Shown in pieces: positions 8,050-17,372 of a stretch of DNA of 64,000 bases. The notes beneath the pieces were generated by a model, which had not been told where the DNA came from, searched no databases, and was given only the letters and a program-made list of their open reading frames with translations. Location: contig CAWCQU010000002.1 of the NCBI GenBank assembly GCA_963797765.1, positions 1,054,001 to 1,118,000 of the forward strand. The letters are read 5' to 3'. Origin of the DNA: JBGPTK01 sp963797765 (GTDB lineage Bacteria > Acidobacteriota > Terriglobia > Acidiferrales > UBA7541). Each line of letters begins with the position of its first letter. Positions within the stretch are counted from its first letter, which is position 1. The translations under genes and the position numbers were made by a program.

Positions 8050-9219
8050 TTACTTTGCCTGCTGGAGTTGATTCGCAAATTGCAGGAAAAGGCTGCCGTC
8101 GCCCGCCACGCGGTCGCCAGCCGCCAAGCCGCTCAGGATCTGCGTCCGCCCGCCTTGGCTTTCGCCAATCTCCACCTTGCGGCGGCCAAACTGGTTCGTG
8201 CCCTGAACCACATAAACAAATGGAAGATTTTCCGAATCACGAAGAATTGCGGAATCGGGAACCGCCAAGACGTTCTGAATTTCCCCCGCGGCAACCACGG
8301 CGGTCACGTACATGTCTTTTTTCAGCTTGCCGCCGGGATTATCGGTGACGATGCGCGCCTGCAATGTGCGCGTATTGGGATCGAGCGCCGAGGCGATGTA
8401 GGAAATTTTTCCGCGGAAGCGGTCGGGATATGCGTCGGTTTCAATTGTTACGGTGTCGCCCGTGTGAACGTAGGCCAGGTCATTCTGATAGACATTCACC
8501 AGCACCCACACCGTGCTCATGTCGGAAATCGTGAAACACTGTGTAGCGCCGGCCGCGAGCAATTGTCCCGGCGAGCACAACCGCTCCACGATTTCGCCGC
8601 CCAGCGGAGCCAGCAGCGGAATTTCCGCCGAGGGCGCTCCGGTAAGCAATTTCTCCGGGTTCGGAATGCCTAAAATTTTTAAGGACTGCTCGGAAGCCTG
8701 CAGGTCCGCCTGCGCCTGGGCGCGATCGGATTCGGCCTGAAGCAAATCGCGTTCGGCAATGGCGTGATGCTCGTAGAGATCCTTGGCCCGGTCGTAATTT
8801 TTATCTGCAACATGAAACGCCGTTTGTGCCTTCAGATATGTGGCGCGCTGCAGGGAATAATCCGGGCTGGCCACTTCGAGCAGTGTCTGGCCTTGTTTCA
8901 CGTGTTCGCCCGGCGCCACCAAAATGCGGCTCACCGGCCCGCCAATCGGGCTGATGATCTGCGTGGTCTTGAAACTATTGAATGCTACCGCGCCAGTCAG
9001 GCGCAGCACCCGTTGCAGCTTTGTGGGTTCCACGGAGATCACTTGCACGTGCGACATTTGGTCGCTAGGCACAGTGAACAGTTCCGGTCTCGCGGCATTG
9101 GTGGCAGAGTACGAGGTCATTTTTTCAGCGGCATTGTTTTCGGCCCCGCCGCAGCCGCTTATAGCCAGCGCAGCCGCAAACGGGAGCGTCAATAAGAAGC
9201 CGTGCGCGTGAATCTTCAT
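8050..9219 (-). CDS. czcB: efflux RND periplasmic adaptor subunit
   Basis: 389 residues with a lipoprotein signal (lipobox AISGC near residue 23). The barrel-sandwich/lipoyl and alpha-hairpin regions are visible (SPIGGPVSRILVAPGEHVKQGQ; ERDLLQAESDRAQAQADLQAS), followed by the beta-barrel and membrane-proximal parts. It bridges the RND pump and the TolC-like channel. Its ATG overlaps the TGA of the upstream channel gene by 4 bp. Confidence 0.92.
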   Translation of the reverse strand: MKIHAHGFLLTLPFAAALAISGCGGAENNAAEKMTSYSATNAARPELFTVPSDQMSHVQVISVEPTKLQRVLRLTGAVAFNSFKTTQIISPIGGPVSRILVAPGEHVKQGQTLLEVASPDYSLQRATYLKAQTAFHVADKNYDRAKDLYEHHAIAERDLLQAESDRAQAQADLQASEQSLKILGIPNPEKLLTGAPSAEIPLLAPLGGEIVERLCSPGQLLAAGATQCFTISDMSTVWVLVNVYQNDLAYVHTGDTVTIETDAYPDRFRGKISYIASALDPNTRTLQARIVTDNPGGKLKKDMYVTAVVAAGEIQNVLAVPDSAILRDSENLPFVYVVQGTNQFGRRKVEIGESQGGRTQILSGLAAGDRVAGDGSLFLQFANQLQQAK

Positions 9220-10532
9220 GGCAAATTCCTTGTTCCTACTGCTTCGCGCAGTTGCTCCATCGCGAGCAGGTAGGAGGCGAGTGCTTGGCGGTATGCGAGT
9301 TGAGTGGCGCGGTAGCTACGCTCAGCGTCCAAATAATCCAGCAAACTGGCCGCGCCGCGTTTGTAGGCGTATTCGCTGATTTCACGATCCTGTTTGGCCA
9401 CATCCAGGTATCCGGAACGGTAAAGTTGCACAACCCGATCGTTCGTTTTCAATCCTTCGTAGGCGTCCCGCACGTCCGTCAACACCTGATCGCTGGCGGC
9501 AAGTTGCTGTTCCTGGGCTTGAGTGATTGCGAAACGCGCGCGCGCGATTTCTCCCTGATTGCGGTCGAAAATCGGAAGCTGGATCTGCCCGAACAGCGAA
9601 GCGGTGCTCAAGTCCGCGACGTGCGTGTAACTAATCTGGCCCGTGATATCGCGCTTGCCGATGGATTTCTGCAGCTCGTATTGGCTGTTGGCTGCCGTCA
9701 CGCCCAGCACCGCCGCGTGGAAATCCGGACGGGTGCGTAACGCTTTCGCCTGCATGTCTTCCAACCCGACGTTTAGAGGCTGGTAATCGAATGCCCCCGC
9801 CACGTCGTAATCCGGCGGCACTGCGTCGTAGCCCAGCAATTGCCGCAGGTCCGAAAGCGCCTGCACCTTTGCCAATTGCGCCTGCGAATAATCCGTCTGG
9901 AACTGCAGAAGCTGCAGCTTGATTTTCAGAAATTCGTCTTCGCTGATGTCGCCCGCTTTGTATCGGTATTCGCTGAGGTCCACGGAGTTTTGAAAACTCT
10001 TCAGGTCTTCCTGGGCCAATTCAATGGTGGATTCCGCCAGTTGAACATTGACGAACAGCGTGGCCACTTGAAACGTAAGCGAGCGCTCGTTATCGGCTAC
10101 CTCTGCCCGCGTCACGGCTGTCACATCCCGCGCGGCCTGCAGGCGATGCTGCCGCTTCTTGCCCCGCTCGAATAGATAGCTGAGTCCCAGATCGAATTGC
10201 GCGGATTCATTCAGATAAGTGGAACTGAGCTGATTCGGCTGGAAAAATGGCAAGAATTGCGCATCGCCCACCACCACCGGGTTCGGCCGCAGGTTGGCCG
10301 TGATTTCCTCGGCTTCGCTTTGTTGGATCGTGGTTCGTGCGGCCTTCAGGATGTGATTGTGCGCAATGGCCATCTGAATCGCGTCGTCCAAGGTGATCCG
10401 GATTGCCCCCTGCGTGCTTACCTGTGCGGATGGGATAGCGGGTGGCTGCGCCGGAGATTGCCCGACGGCCAATCCTGCGGATAGCGCCACCAGTGCCGCG
10501 ATCACGGAAACCTGCAAGACGTGAAAACTCAT
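9216..10532 (-). CDS. czcC: TolC-family outer-membrane efflux channel
   Basis: About 438 residues. Signal peptide MSFHVLQVSVIAALVALSAGLAVGQ is followed by two repeats of the outer-membrane efflux protein fold, with the typical start RITLDDAIQMAIAHNHILKAARTTI and long amphipathic helices. It forms the outer-membrane exit duct for the RND pump. I chose the ATG at 10532 because it begins directly at the signal peptide; an in-frame start exists at 10601. Confidence 0.9.
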   Translation of the reverse strand: MSFHVLQVSVIAALVALSAGLAVGQSPAQPPAIPSAQVSTQGAIRITLDDAIQMAIAHNHILKAARTTIQQSEAEEITANLRPNPVVVGDAQFLPFFQPNQLSSTYLNESAQFDLGLSYLFERGKKRQHRLQAARDVTAVTRAEVADNERSLTFQVATLFVNVQLAESTIELAQEDLKSFQNSVDLSEYRYKAGDISEDEFLKIKLQLLQFQTDYSQAQLAKVQALSDLRQLLGYDAVPPDYDVAGAFDYQPLNVGLEDMQAKALRTRPDFHAAVLGVTAANSQYELQKSIGKRDITGQISYTHVADLSTASLFGQIQLPIFDRNQGEIARARFAITQAQEQQLAASDQVLTDVRDAYEGLKTNDRVVQLYRSGYLDVAKQDREISEYAYKRGAASLLDYLDAERSYRATQLAYRQALASYLLAMEQLREAVGTRNLP

Positions 10533-10702
10533 CCGCTTCCGGCCTGTCGGCGCGCCACTCCGGGTCGCTCTATTGCCTGGGAAAAAGGTTGTCGCGTTCA
10601 TGAATTTCTAAATCCAGTTCGAGGGCCGCAAATTGCGCTCATTGCCCCAAACACAAATCCAATTGATGAAGATTATTTAGAATGCGTGGCCGAGGAAGAA
10701 AT

Positions 10703-10987
10703 TTAGACCGAAGGTGGACTGCGGGAAGACGTGCAGCGATCGAACAAGCTCGGTTGAGTGACTGCATCGGCGGGCGCCGAATTCCAATGAAGCAAAGTGA
10801 GCGCGGAAAAATTAATTACCGCGAACGGCTGTCCCACCGTTTGGTGCACTACCTGGCAAGCCACGCACCGGGAGTCCGTATTTGAATCGTGGTGATGCCA
10901 TGCACCGCTCACAGCGGTGGCCATCAAAAGAACAGCCAACATCAGCACAATGGTAGTCAGAACCCGAATTGGCCTGCCCTGCTGCAT
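10703..10987 (-). CDS. small His/Cys exported protein heading the metal efflux operon
   Basis: 94 residues. Residues 7-29 are a hydrophobic signal or anchor (VLTTIVLMLAVLLMATAVSGA). Directly after it come HHH and RCVACQVVHQ, so His and Cys ligands cluster in the first periplasmic stretch. No enzyme fold is visible. Its position as first gene before czcCBA-like genes, 100 bp away on the same strand, suggests a periplasmic metal chaperone or sensor. I do not recognise a named family; small proteins with this layout often sit by Cu/Zn efflux genes. Confidence 0.7.
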   Translation of the reverse strand: MQQGRPIRVLTTIVLMLAVLLMATAVSGAWHHHDSNTDSRCVACQVVHQTVGQPFAVINFSALTLLHWNSAPADAVTQPSLFDRCTSSRSPPSV

Positions 10988-11121
10988 CGGATATGAGATG
11001 TAGCATACCCCAGGTAGGGTTGTGACAGCTAGGAATCAGCGAAGGAAAGGGACAAAGACGGCAATAGTAGTGGCCAAAAGCCCGGTTTCGGCACCTGCCC
11101 CCCCCAGATAGGGGCTGCTTC

Positions 11122-11409
11122 TTAATCCGCGGCGCTGGCCGATTCGAGAGTGCGTTCCACCAGGGAAACGCACCGCTCTACCCGCTTCTTCAGCGGACCT
11201 TCCAGCTCGGCTTGCCGTTTGCGCAGCGCATAAAGCTCGTCGGCGATGTTCAACGCCGCCAGCACCGCTACTCGCAATGAATCCACCATGTGCGTGGAAT
11301 CGGCGATATCGCGCATCTTGCCGTCGACGTATTCCGCAAGTTCCTTCAGGTAAGCTTCGTTATCCTCGGCGTGCACATTATAAAACTGGTCGTAGATTTC
11401 GATTTTCAC
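11122..11409 (-). CDS. zapA: cell division protein ZapA
   Basis: About 95 residues from a GTG at 11409 with GGGGAG eight bases upstream. The ORF extends upstream to another GTG at 11469, but that adds Ala-rich, non-homologous sequence. KIEIYDQFYNVHAEDNEAYLKELAEYVDGKMRDIA is the ZapA globular domain; LRVAVLAALNIADELYALRKRQAELE begins the coiled coil. ZapA cross-links FtsZ protofilaments at the Z ring. Placement after pheT is common in Gram-negative genomes. Confidence 0.85.
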   Translation of the reverse strand: MKIEIYDQFYNVHAEDNEAYLKELAEYVDGKMRDIADSTHMVDSLRVAVLAALNIADELYALRKRQAELEGPLKKRVERCVSLVERTLESASAAD

Positions 11410-11510
11410 GGTAAACACTCCCCGCTGGACGCCTGTATTCTGTGCCGCCGCGGCCGCCCGCGCAACCACACAAATTCAAGAATGACTTTTGAAATCGCAG
11501 GACATTCCCG

Positions 11511-11541
11511 TGTAGCGCCGCCCTTCAGGGCGGCATCTTTC
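11511..11541. repeat. dispersed palindrome, family GTGTAGCGCC
   Basis: TGTAGCGCCGCCCTTC followed by AGGGCGGCATCTTTC forms a GC-rich hairpin. Related copies are at 22195-22225 and, inverted, at 58311-58345. It lies between pheT and zapA. Confidence 0.55.
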
Positions 11542-11556
11542 TTTCGTTCGCACACG

Positions 11557-13635
11557 CTACGACGCCCGCAACACAGCCCCCAGATTCTTCTCCAGCGCCG
11601 CGACAATCCGCCCGCTGAATTCGCTCACCTGCGCATCCGTAAGAGTCGCTTCCGGGTTTACAAACGTCACTCGCACCAGCAGCGAATATTTCCCGGCGGG
11701 AATTTGCCCGCCGCGAAACAGATCCACCGGCTCGACGCTCGCGATCTCTGGTATCTCGAGCGAGCGAATCGTTTCCGCCAACCGGGCAAACGTTGAGCCA
11801 TCGGCAAGCACAAGTGAAAAATCGCGCTCCACCGCCGGGAAGCGCGGCAACGGCTTGAATTGCAGCGCGGCGCGTGCGGCCTGGCATCGGACATAGAACG
11901 GCCCGAGCGTCAATTCGGCAACGTAAACATCCTGCCGCAGTTTGAATCGTTCACAGATCGCGCGCGCGAGTTGTCCCGCCACGCCAATTGATCCCGCCTC
12001 CGCAATCAACACCCGTGCAGCCCGTCCTCCATTCAGCCATTCGGGGCCACCGTGCTCCCACGAAAAGCCACCCGCAAGCTCTCCGATGCGGTCCAGATCG
12101 CCCTTCAAATGATCAAAAGTAAATTCAGCCGCCGCCTGATGAACTGTCTTCGGATGTGCCATTCCGGTGGCGGCCAGCGTCAGAATCCGCGTCTCCACCG
12201 GTTCACCGTTTCGCATTTCGTACGTTTTGCCGATTTCAAAAAGCCGCAAGTCGCGCTCGCCGCGATTCAAATTCCATTCCAGCGCCGCGATCATGCTCAC
12301 GATCCCCGAAGTCCGCAGCACGGAAGCATCTTCGGCCAAGGGATTCGCAATCACCGCCGGCTGCATCGCCGGGGCGCGAAACAACTCGTCCTTCGGAGGA
12401 TCGACCAGCGGAATTGAAACAATTTCCTGATAGCCCAACGCCACCAGCCGCTCGCGCAAGCGGTCTTCGGAATCCGCGTACGGCAACCGGGCCGCCGCCT
12501 GCTTCGCCGCGGGCAGCCGCGCGGGAAATTTTTCCACGCCGTAAAGCCGCGCCACTTCTTCCACCAGGTCGATTTCCCGCGAAACGTCGCGCCGCCACGA
12601 AGGTCGCTTGCATTCCCAGCGCGCCATGATCGACCCGGCGCTGCCGCGATTCGCATCCACTCGCTGCGGCGCGAATCCCAGCGCCGACAAGATTCCTTCA
12701 ATATCCTTATCCGGCACATCCGCGCCAATCACACGCAGCCATTCCTTCCGAGTGAATTCGATATTCTTTCCTGCTTCGCGGCCCGGATACAGGTCGATCA
12801 TCCCGGATAGAACTTCGCCGCCGGCGACTTGCTGAATCAGTTCCGCGCAACGGCGATTGGCCAGCGCGGCCATTTCCGGGTCCGCGCCGCGTTCGAAGCG
12901 CATCGAGGCTTCGGTGCGCAGGCCCAGCGCTTTCGACGCGCGCCGGATCGAAATCGGATCGAACCACGCGCATTCCAATAAAATGTTTTTCGTCGAGAAA
13001 CTGATCTCGGTTTCCGCGCCGCCCATGATTCCGCCGATCCCGATCGAGCGTTTCCCGTCCGCGATCACGCACATTTCCAGGGTCAACGTGCGTTCCACTC
13101 CATCTAGCGTTCGCAATTTTTCGCCGGGTCGCGCGCGCCGCACCACGATCCGGTGCTCCGCGAGTGTATCCAGATCGTACGCGTGCAGTGCATGTCCCAA
13201 TTCCAGCATCACGTAATTCGTCGCATCCACTACATTGTTGATGGAATTTTGTCCCAGCGCCGCCAGCCGTTCCCGCAACCAGTCCGGCGAAGGCGCCACC
13301 TTCACCCCGCGAATCCCGTGGGCCGTGAACCGCCCGCACAAATCCGGCGATTCGATATCCACCCGCGCCGCCGAAATCTTCTCAGCGGCCTCTTTTAATT
13401 TCGGATGAACCGCCTTAAGCGGCAGGCGGTAAAGCGCCGCAATTTCGCGCGCGATTCCCAGATGCCCCAGGCAATCCGGCCGGTTGATGGTAATTTCCGC
13501 ATCCAGCACCGGCCCCGCCGGCGTCTCATCGATCGCATCGATCGCCGTTCCGGAAAGCGCCAGCCGCGAACGCACCTCTTCCGCCGTCGCCGTCACCGGC
13601 ACAAATTCCTGCAGCCATTTGTAGAGAACTTTCAT
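11557..13635 (-). CDS. pheT: phenylalanine-tRNA ligase, beta subunit
   Basis: 692 residues. It charges tRNA-Phe as an alpha2-beta2 enzyme with PheS. The N-terminal core starts MKVLYKWLQEFVPV. B3/B4 (editing site), B5 and the C-terminal ferredoxin-like anticodon-binding domain (FKPLPRFPAVERDFSLVLADG) are present. Compared with the roughly 795-residue E. coli protein, the N-terminal EMAP/OB tRNA-binding insert is missing, which is known for several phyla. It is separated from pheS by a methyltransferase gene and followed by zapA. Confidence 0.96.
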   Translation of the reverse strand: MKVLYKWLQEFVPVTATAEEVRSRLALSGTAIDAIDETPAGPVLDAEITINRPDCLGHLGIAREIAALYRLPLKAVHPKLKEAAEKISAARVDIESPDLCGRFTAHGIRGVKVAPSPDWLRERLAALGQNSINNVVDATNYVMLELGHALHAYDLDTLAEHRIVVRRARPGEKLRTLDGVERTLTLEMCVIADGKRSIGIGGIMGGAETEISFSTKNILLECAWFDPISIRRASKALGLRTEASMRFERGADPEMAALANRRCAELIQQVAGGEVLSGMIDLYPGREAGKNIEFTRKEWLRVIGADVPDKDIEGILSALGFAPQRVDANRGSAGSIMARWECKRPSWRRDVSREIDLVEEVARLYGVEKFPARLPAAKQAAARLPYADSEDRLRERLVALGYQEIVSIPLVDPPKDELFRAPAMQPAVIANPLAEDASVLRTSGIVSMIAALEWNLNRGERDLRLFEIGKTYEMRNGEPVETRILTLAATGMAHPKTVHQAAAEFTFDHLKGDLDRIGELAGGFSWEHGGPEWLNGGRAARVLIAEAGSIGVAGQLARAICERFKLRQDVYVAELTLGPFYVRCQAARAALQFKPLPRFPAVERDFSLVLADGSTFARLAETIRSLEIPEIASVEPVDLFRGGQIPAGKYSLLVRVTFVNPEATLTDAQVSEFSGRIVAALEKNLGAVLRAS

Positions 13636-13735
13636 CCCAGTATCAGCTCAAAGCCAGGCCGTTCTCGACAACACAGGAACCCTTGGCGGCCTCTCTCTGC
13701 GCCCTCAGCGCCTCTGCGGTAAAGCCTTTGCATTT

Positions 13736-14512
13736 CTAAGCCCGTCCCGCTAATCGCCCATAAGAAACCTGCGTATCGTATTCCAGCCGCAAATAGCCGT
13801 ATTCCTGGTGCGCCTCAAAAATGCGCCCCAAGTCCTCCATCATCGCTGGATACCTGGGGTGATCTTCCTTCGGCGAGTAGGACGCGCTAAGCAGCCTTCC
13901 TTTCAGCCCTTCAAAATCAAAAAGCTGCTCATTCTTGAAATGCGCGTCGCTGAATTTTCCCGGCGCGAAAAATGCCGCCATTTTTTCGGCATCGACATGC
14001 CGTTCCATCACAACTTGATAATCAACTCCATACGTTTGAAGGATTCGTTCATATTTCCGTGCAAATTCCGTAGAATCCCGGTCCCGGTGGTTGTAAATCA
14101 CTGCCATCCATCCGTCCCGCCGCAGAATCCGCGAAAACTCCGCCCGGCAGCGCTGCCGGTCGAACCAGTGAAACGCCTGTCCGGCCACGATCAAGTCCAC
14201 GCTCGAATCCGACAGAGAAGTTTCCTCCGCCGATCCCACGACACTGTGAAATTTCGGGAATTCCTCGAGCAGCCGTTCACCCGCCTCCCGCATTGGAGCA
14301 TTCGGCTCTACTCCGTAAACCACGTTGCCCACTTCCAAAAACAACCGCGCCAAAAATCCCGTGCCCGATCCAATATCCGCCACAATCGAATCCGCCGTCA
14401 GCTCGCATTCCTTCCGCATCAAATCAATCACCCCGCGCGGATACCCCGGCCGGTAGCGGACGTAATCCTCTACCCGGTTCGAAAAGCGCGATTTGGGATC
14501 ACTCGTAATCAC
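13736..14512 (-). CDS. class I SAM-dependent methyltransferase
   Basis: 258 residues. Motif I is ADIGSGTGFLARLF, the acidic end of the second strand is VYGVEPN, and LIVAGQAFHWFD is the post-motif region typical of small-molecule (UbiE/COQ5-like) methyltransferases. It lies between pheS and pheT on the same strand, 12 bp after pheS, and so is likely co-transcribed. The substrate cannot be told from sequence. Confidence 0.85.
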   Translation of the reverse strand: MITSDPKSRFSNRVEDYVRYRPGYPRGVIDLMRKECELTADSIVADIGSGTGFLARLFLEVGNVVYGVEPNAPMREAGERLLEEFPKFHSVVGSAEETSLSDSSVDLIVAGQAFHWFDRQRCRAEFSRILRRDGWMAVIYNHRDRDSTEFARKYERILQTYGVDYQVVMERHVDAEKMAAFFAPGKFSDAHFKNEQLFDFEGLKGRLLSASYSPKEDHPRYPAMMEDLGRIFEAHQEYGYLRLEYDTQVSYGRLAGRA

Positions 14513-14524
14513 TGGCTATCCACG

Positions 14525-15635
14525 CTACGGAAACTGCCGCAGGAACCGCACGTCATTCTGAAAAATCGTCGGCAGATCGACGCCATATTTCAGCATGGCA
14601 AACCGGTCCACTCCGATGCCAAACGCAAAACCGGAAAGCCGCTGCGCGTCGTATCCCTTAATAAAATCATAGACCGCCGGATTCACCATTCCCGCGCCGA
14701 ACAATTCAATCCATCCGGATTGTTTGCACACCCGGCAGCCGCTCGCGCTGCCGCCGCACACGTGGCAGGTCGCGTCCACTTCCACCGAAGGTTCGGTAAA
14801 CGGAAAATGGCTGGGCCGCAGCCGCGTCTTCACCTTGGGCCCGAAAAACGACCGCACAAAATATTCCACCGTTCCCTTGAAGTCGCAGAAAGTGATGTCC
14901 GTATCCACCGCCAGCCCTTCGAGCTGGTGGAACATGAAGCCATGCGTCGCGTCCGGATTATCTCGGCGGTAGACCTTGCCCGGCACGATAATGCGCACCG
15001 GCGGTTGCTGCATTTCCATCGCGCGAATCTGCATCGGAGAAGTGTGCGGACGCAGCAGCCGGTTGCTCGCCCGCGGTTCCAGGTAAAACGTATCCATATT
15101 GTCGCGCGCCGGATGGTATTCCGGAATGTTCAGCGCTTCGAACGCGTAATAAGGAGTCTCGATTTCCGGCCCTTCCACCACCGAAAATCCGATCGAAATA
15201 AAAATCCGTTCAAGCTCCGCAAACGTCTGCTGGATCAGGTGCCGCGTCCCAATCGTCCGCTCGATCCCCGGCAGCGAAAGATCAATGCGTTCGCGCGCCA
15301 GCGCGGATTGCTCGCCCGCGGCCAGAATCTCCTTCTGCCGGTCCGCGATCGTCCCTTCCACGTGCGCTTTCAGTTGATTCAGTTCCTGGCCCACCACGCG
15401 CTTCGATTCCGGCAGGCGCAGGCTTCAGCCAATTGTCCGTAATCTTCGAAATCACGCCGGATTTCCGGCCCAGCCAGGCATCGCGAGCCGCTTTCCAGGA
15501 AGGCTCGTCACTCACCGCGCCAAATTCCGCATCAAAAGCCGCCCGCACCTCGGCGAACCGTTGTGCGACAGCTTCGCCAGAGGCATCGCCAAGCTCGGCC
15601 AGTGTCTTGCCCACAATTTTTCGTTCGTCCGTCAT
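14525..15635 (-). CDS. pheS: phenylalanine-tRNA ligase, alpha subunit (frameshifted)
   Basis: Two overlapping frames together give a full PheS. The first starts at 15635 (MTDERKIVGKTLAELGD) and runs to RKSGVISKITDNWLK. The second continues LPESKRVVGQELNQLK through the class II motifs (GFSVVEGPEIETPYYAFEALN, HPARDNMDTFY, GFAFGIGVDRFAMLKYGV) to the stop. The switch lies at the CC pair at 15421-15422 (minus strand GAAGCCTGC). Removing one C restores one frame. PheS is essential and the rest is intact, so a one-base assembly or sequencing insertion is likelier than true loss. Confidence 0.85.
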
Positions 15636-15643
15636 CGCTCGTA

Positions 15644-15735
15644 TGTAGGGGCCGGCTTCAGTTTGTCCTGAGCTTCGAAGGGCCGCGCCCTGAGTGTCGG
15701 ACTGCCGCATGCTCTCGGCGCCCCGACGGTCGCGC
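15644..15735. repeat. dispersed repeat, family GTAGGGGCCGGCTTCAG
   Basis: TGTAGGGGCCGGCTTCA occurs just upstream of pheS and recurs at 34386-34404 and, inverted, at 56947-56969. It is followed here by further palindromic sequence (CTTCGAAGGGCCGCGCCC and GCCGCATGC... GCGCATGCGG). It is intergenic and probably non-coding. Confidence 0.5.
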
Positions 15736-15923
15736 ATGCGGGATCGGGCCGCCCTTTCCCTCTTGCGAACAATCGCACCCAGAGAATTCGACAGATTACA
15801 CCAATCCGCCCATCGCGTCTAAGGGACTCCACTGCAGGAATGAGTCGGTTTCCGATTACCGCGTTACACGTCCAAGTGGATTATTTCCAGGTGCTTCGTC
15901 AATCGAACTCAGGTGGCGGGGGG

Positions 15924-16765
15924 CTAATCGTCCACTGGCTCCCGCCGAAAGCGGCCATTCGACCAAAAGTAGATGTCGGCTTCGTATTCCTGTTCTGCTG
16001 AATCTACCATCAAAATGGCCTCAGTAACCTGCACTTGAAATTTTCTCTTGGACTCTGCACTGAAGAACCTACTGATGAGAACTTTCCGGATGAAATAATT
16101 AGAGGCTCCGTGGTCCGTCGGACTTCGCGACAACTGTGGTTTCATAGAACGGCTTTCCACGTTTTCTCCACTGCTGAAGACCAGAGAACCTGTACCACCG
16201 CAGCATGAAGGTACAGGATGGCCAAGTGAGGGACAACCAGAAGAGAAAGGAGGGTGCCTTCGCGCTCTGGCCCAATGCGACATGCGATTCTGCCGGACTC
16301 CGGTCTGGCATTTACCGCGACCCAGCCTTCTGGTCTTGAAAGGCTCCCGCAAACGACACGCTGCTCCTGAGTGCCGCCTGTCACCTTTGCAATGTAAGTG
16401 TGGGTCACTCGCAAGTTTTGAAACGGACCCATTGGCTTGATCGCAGTTTGAACCACGCCCAAATTTCAGAGGGTATGTCGTCTTTGCTTATCGGTGAACG
16501 AAACATAGGCCGTTAAAGGGTCTGGTCCGACAGCGTTTTGGACGAATTGAAATGCCGTTTGATCGACAGCCGCGCGCTCCTTTGCACTAGCTTCATCATC
16601 TGTTGCGCAAGCTCCGGCGAACGGTTGTACTGACTGTAACTTGGAGCTACACCCAAGAGCCAGAGGAGTGACTATTGTCGCGAAGAGCAAAAAGACCCAA
16701 GCGATCTTGCAGCGGTTGTATCCTTTATTTTTCTCCGGAACGAGTTTCACCTCAGCTAAGGCCAA
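15924..16765 (-). pseudogene. decayed lipoprotein gene
   Basis: The reading frame starts at 16765 with a lipoprotein signal (lipobox LALGC) and runs to FTDKQRRHTL, then meets a TGA at 16466. It continues in the same frame as VVQTAIKPMGPFQNLRVTHTYIAKVTGG and QRVVCGSLSRPEGWVAVNA, a conserved-looking domain. A neighbouring frame over the stop reads DDIPSEIW, so two compensating indels may be the cause. Further downstream the sense moves through other frames (FLFWLSL; then FQVQVTEAILMVDSAEQEYEADIYFW) to a stop at 15924. I read this as a broken gene rather than three small ones. Confidence 0.5.
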
Positions 16766-17004
16766 GACGAGTATAAGCCGAATTTAAGGTAGCTCTGAAA
16801 ACCTAGTGTTCGTAAGTTCCTGATAAGCCGGGCGATCACCCATGGGCCTTGAAACACCGGTGATCACTAAACTCCGACAACATAGGTAACCACTGGATTA
16901 TCGGACTTCTACTTTGTCGGGATTGCGACTTTCAAGCCTTTATCTAACGATCATGTTTTGGCTTAATATTGTCAAAACTAACCTTGACCCCCACCCCGGC
17001 GTCT

Positions 17005-17025
17005 ATATATGGTACTGCCACATAT
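17005..17025 (+). promoter_or_regulatory. PadR-type operator over the padR promoter
   Basis: ATATATGG-N5-CCACATAT is a near-perfect inverted repeat (7 of 8) ending 11 bp before the padR start. TTGACC (16984-16989) and TATATG (17006-17011), 16 bp apart, form the promoter, so the palindrome covers the -10. PadR repressors bind AT-rich dyads of this kind, which suggests autoregulation of padR and the permease. Confidence 0.5.
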
Positions 17026-17036
17026 GGACGACAACA

Positions 17037-17372
17037 ATGTTCACCGACCGCGAACGCAAAAAAGGCAGCGCCGAGACGTTGATCCTGGCCCTGGTGGAAG
17101 ACCGCGCCCGCCACGGCTACGAAATCGCCAAACTCATAGGACTTCGCTCCGGCGGCGTCCTGCAATTCCACGCGGCTTCCCTCTATCCGTTGCTCTATCG
17201 ACTGGAACACCGCGGCTGGATCGAAGGCCGCTGGATCGAAAAATCCGGCCAGCGCCGCCGCCGTTACTACCGCCTTACTGCGCCCGGCCGCAAAGTGCTG
17301 GCCGAGCAGCGCCGCGGCTGGCGCACGTTTATCCGCGCCATCCAGCGCGTCGCGCAATTGGGCCATGCCTAA
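17037..17372 (+). CDS. PadR family transcriptional regulator
   Basis: 111 residues from the ATG at 17037. The PadR winged helix is clear: GSAETLILALVEDRARHGYEIAKLIGLRSGG, SLYPLLYRLEHRGWIEGRW, RRRRYYRLTAPGRKVL. It ends by overlapping the ADOP permease start by 8 bp, and the palindrome immediately upstream is its likely operator. PadR-ADOP pairs are typical of Acidobacteriota. It probably represses the transporter until a ligand binds; the ligand is unknown. Confidence 0.9.
   Translation: MFTDRERKKGSAETLILALVEDRARHGYEIAKLIGLRSGGVLQFHAASLYPLLYRLEHRGWIEGRWIEKSGQRRRRYYRLTAPGRKVLAEQRRGWRTFIRAIQRVAQLGHA

Noticed and set aside
10988..11121. 6S RNA gene downstream of zapA
   Set aside because: zapA is often next to ssrS, but no 6S-like long open-bubble fold could be seen in 134 bp.
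13808..15442. A 544-codon open frame antisense to the methyltransferase and pheS
   Set aside because: Arg/His-rich text with no known fold; shadow of two well-supported genes.
16466..16468. TGA in the lipoprotein frame as a second selenocysteine codon
   Set aside because: No redox context, no convincing hairpin after it, and a neighbouring frame explains the region through two indels.
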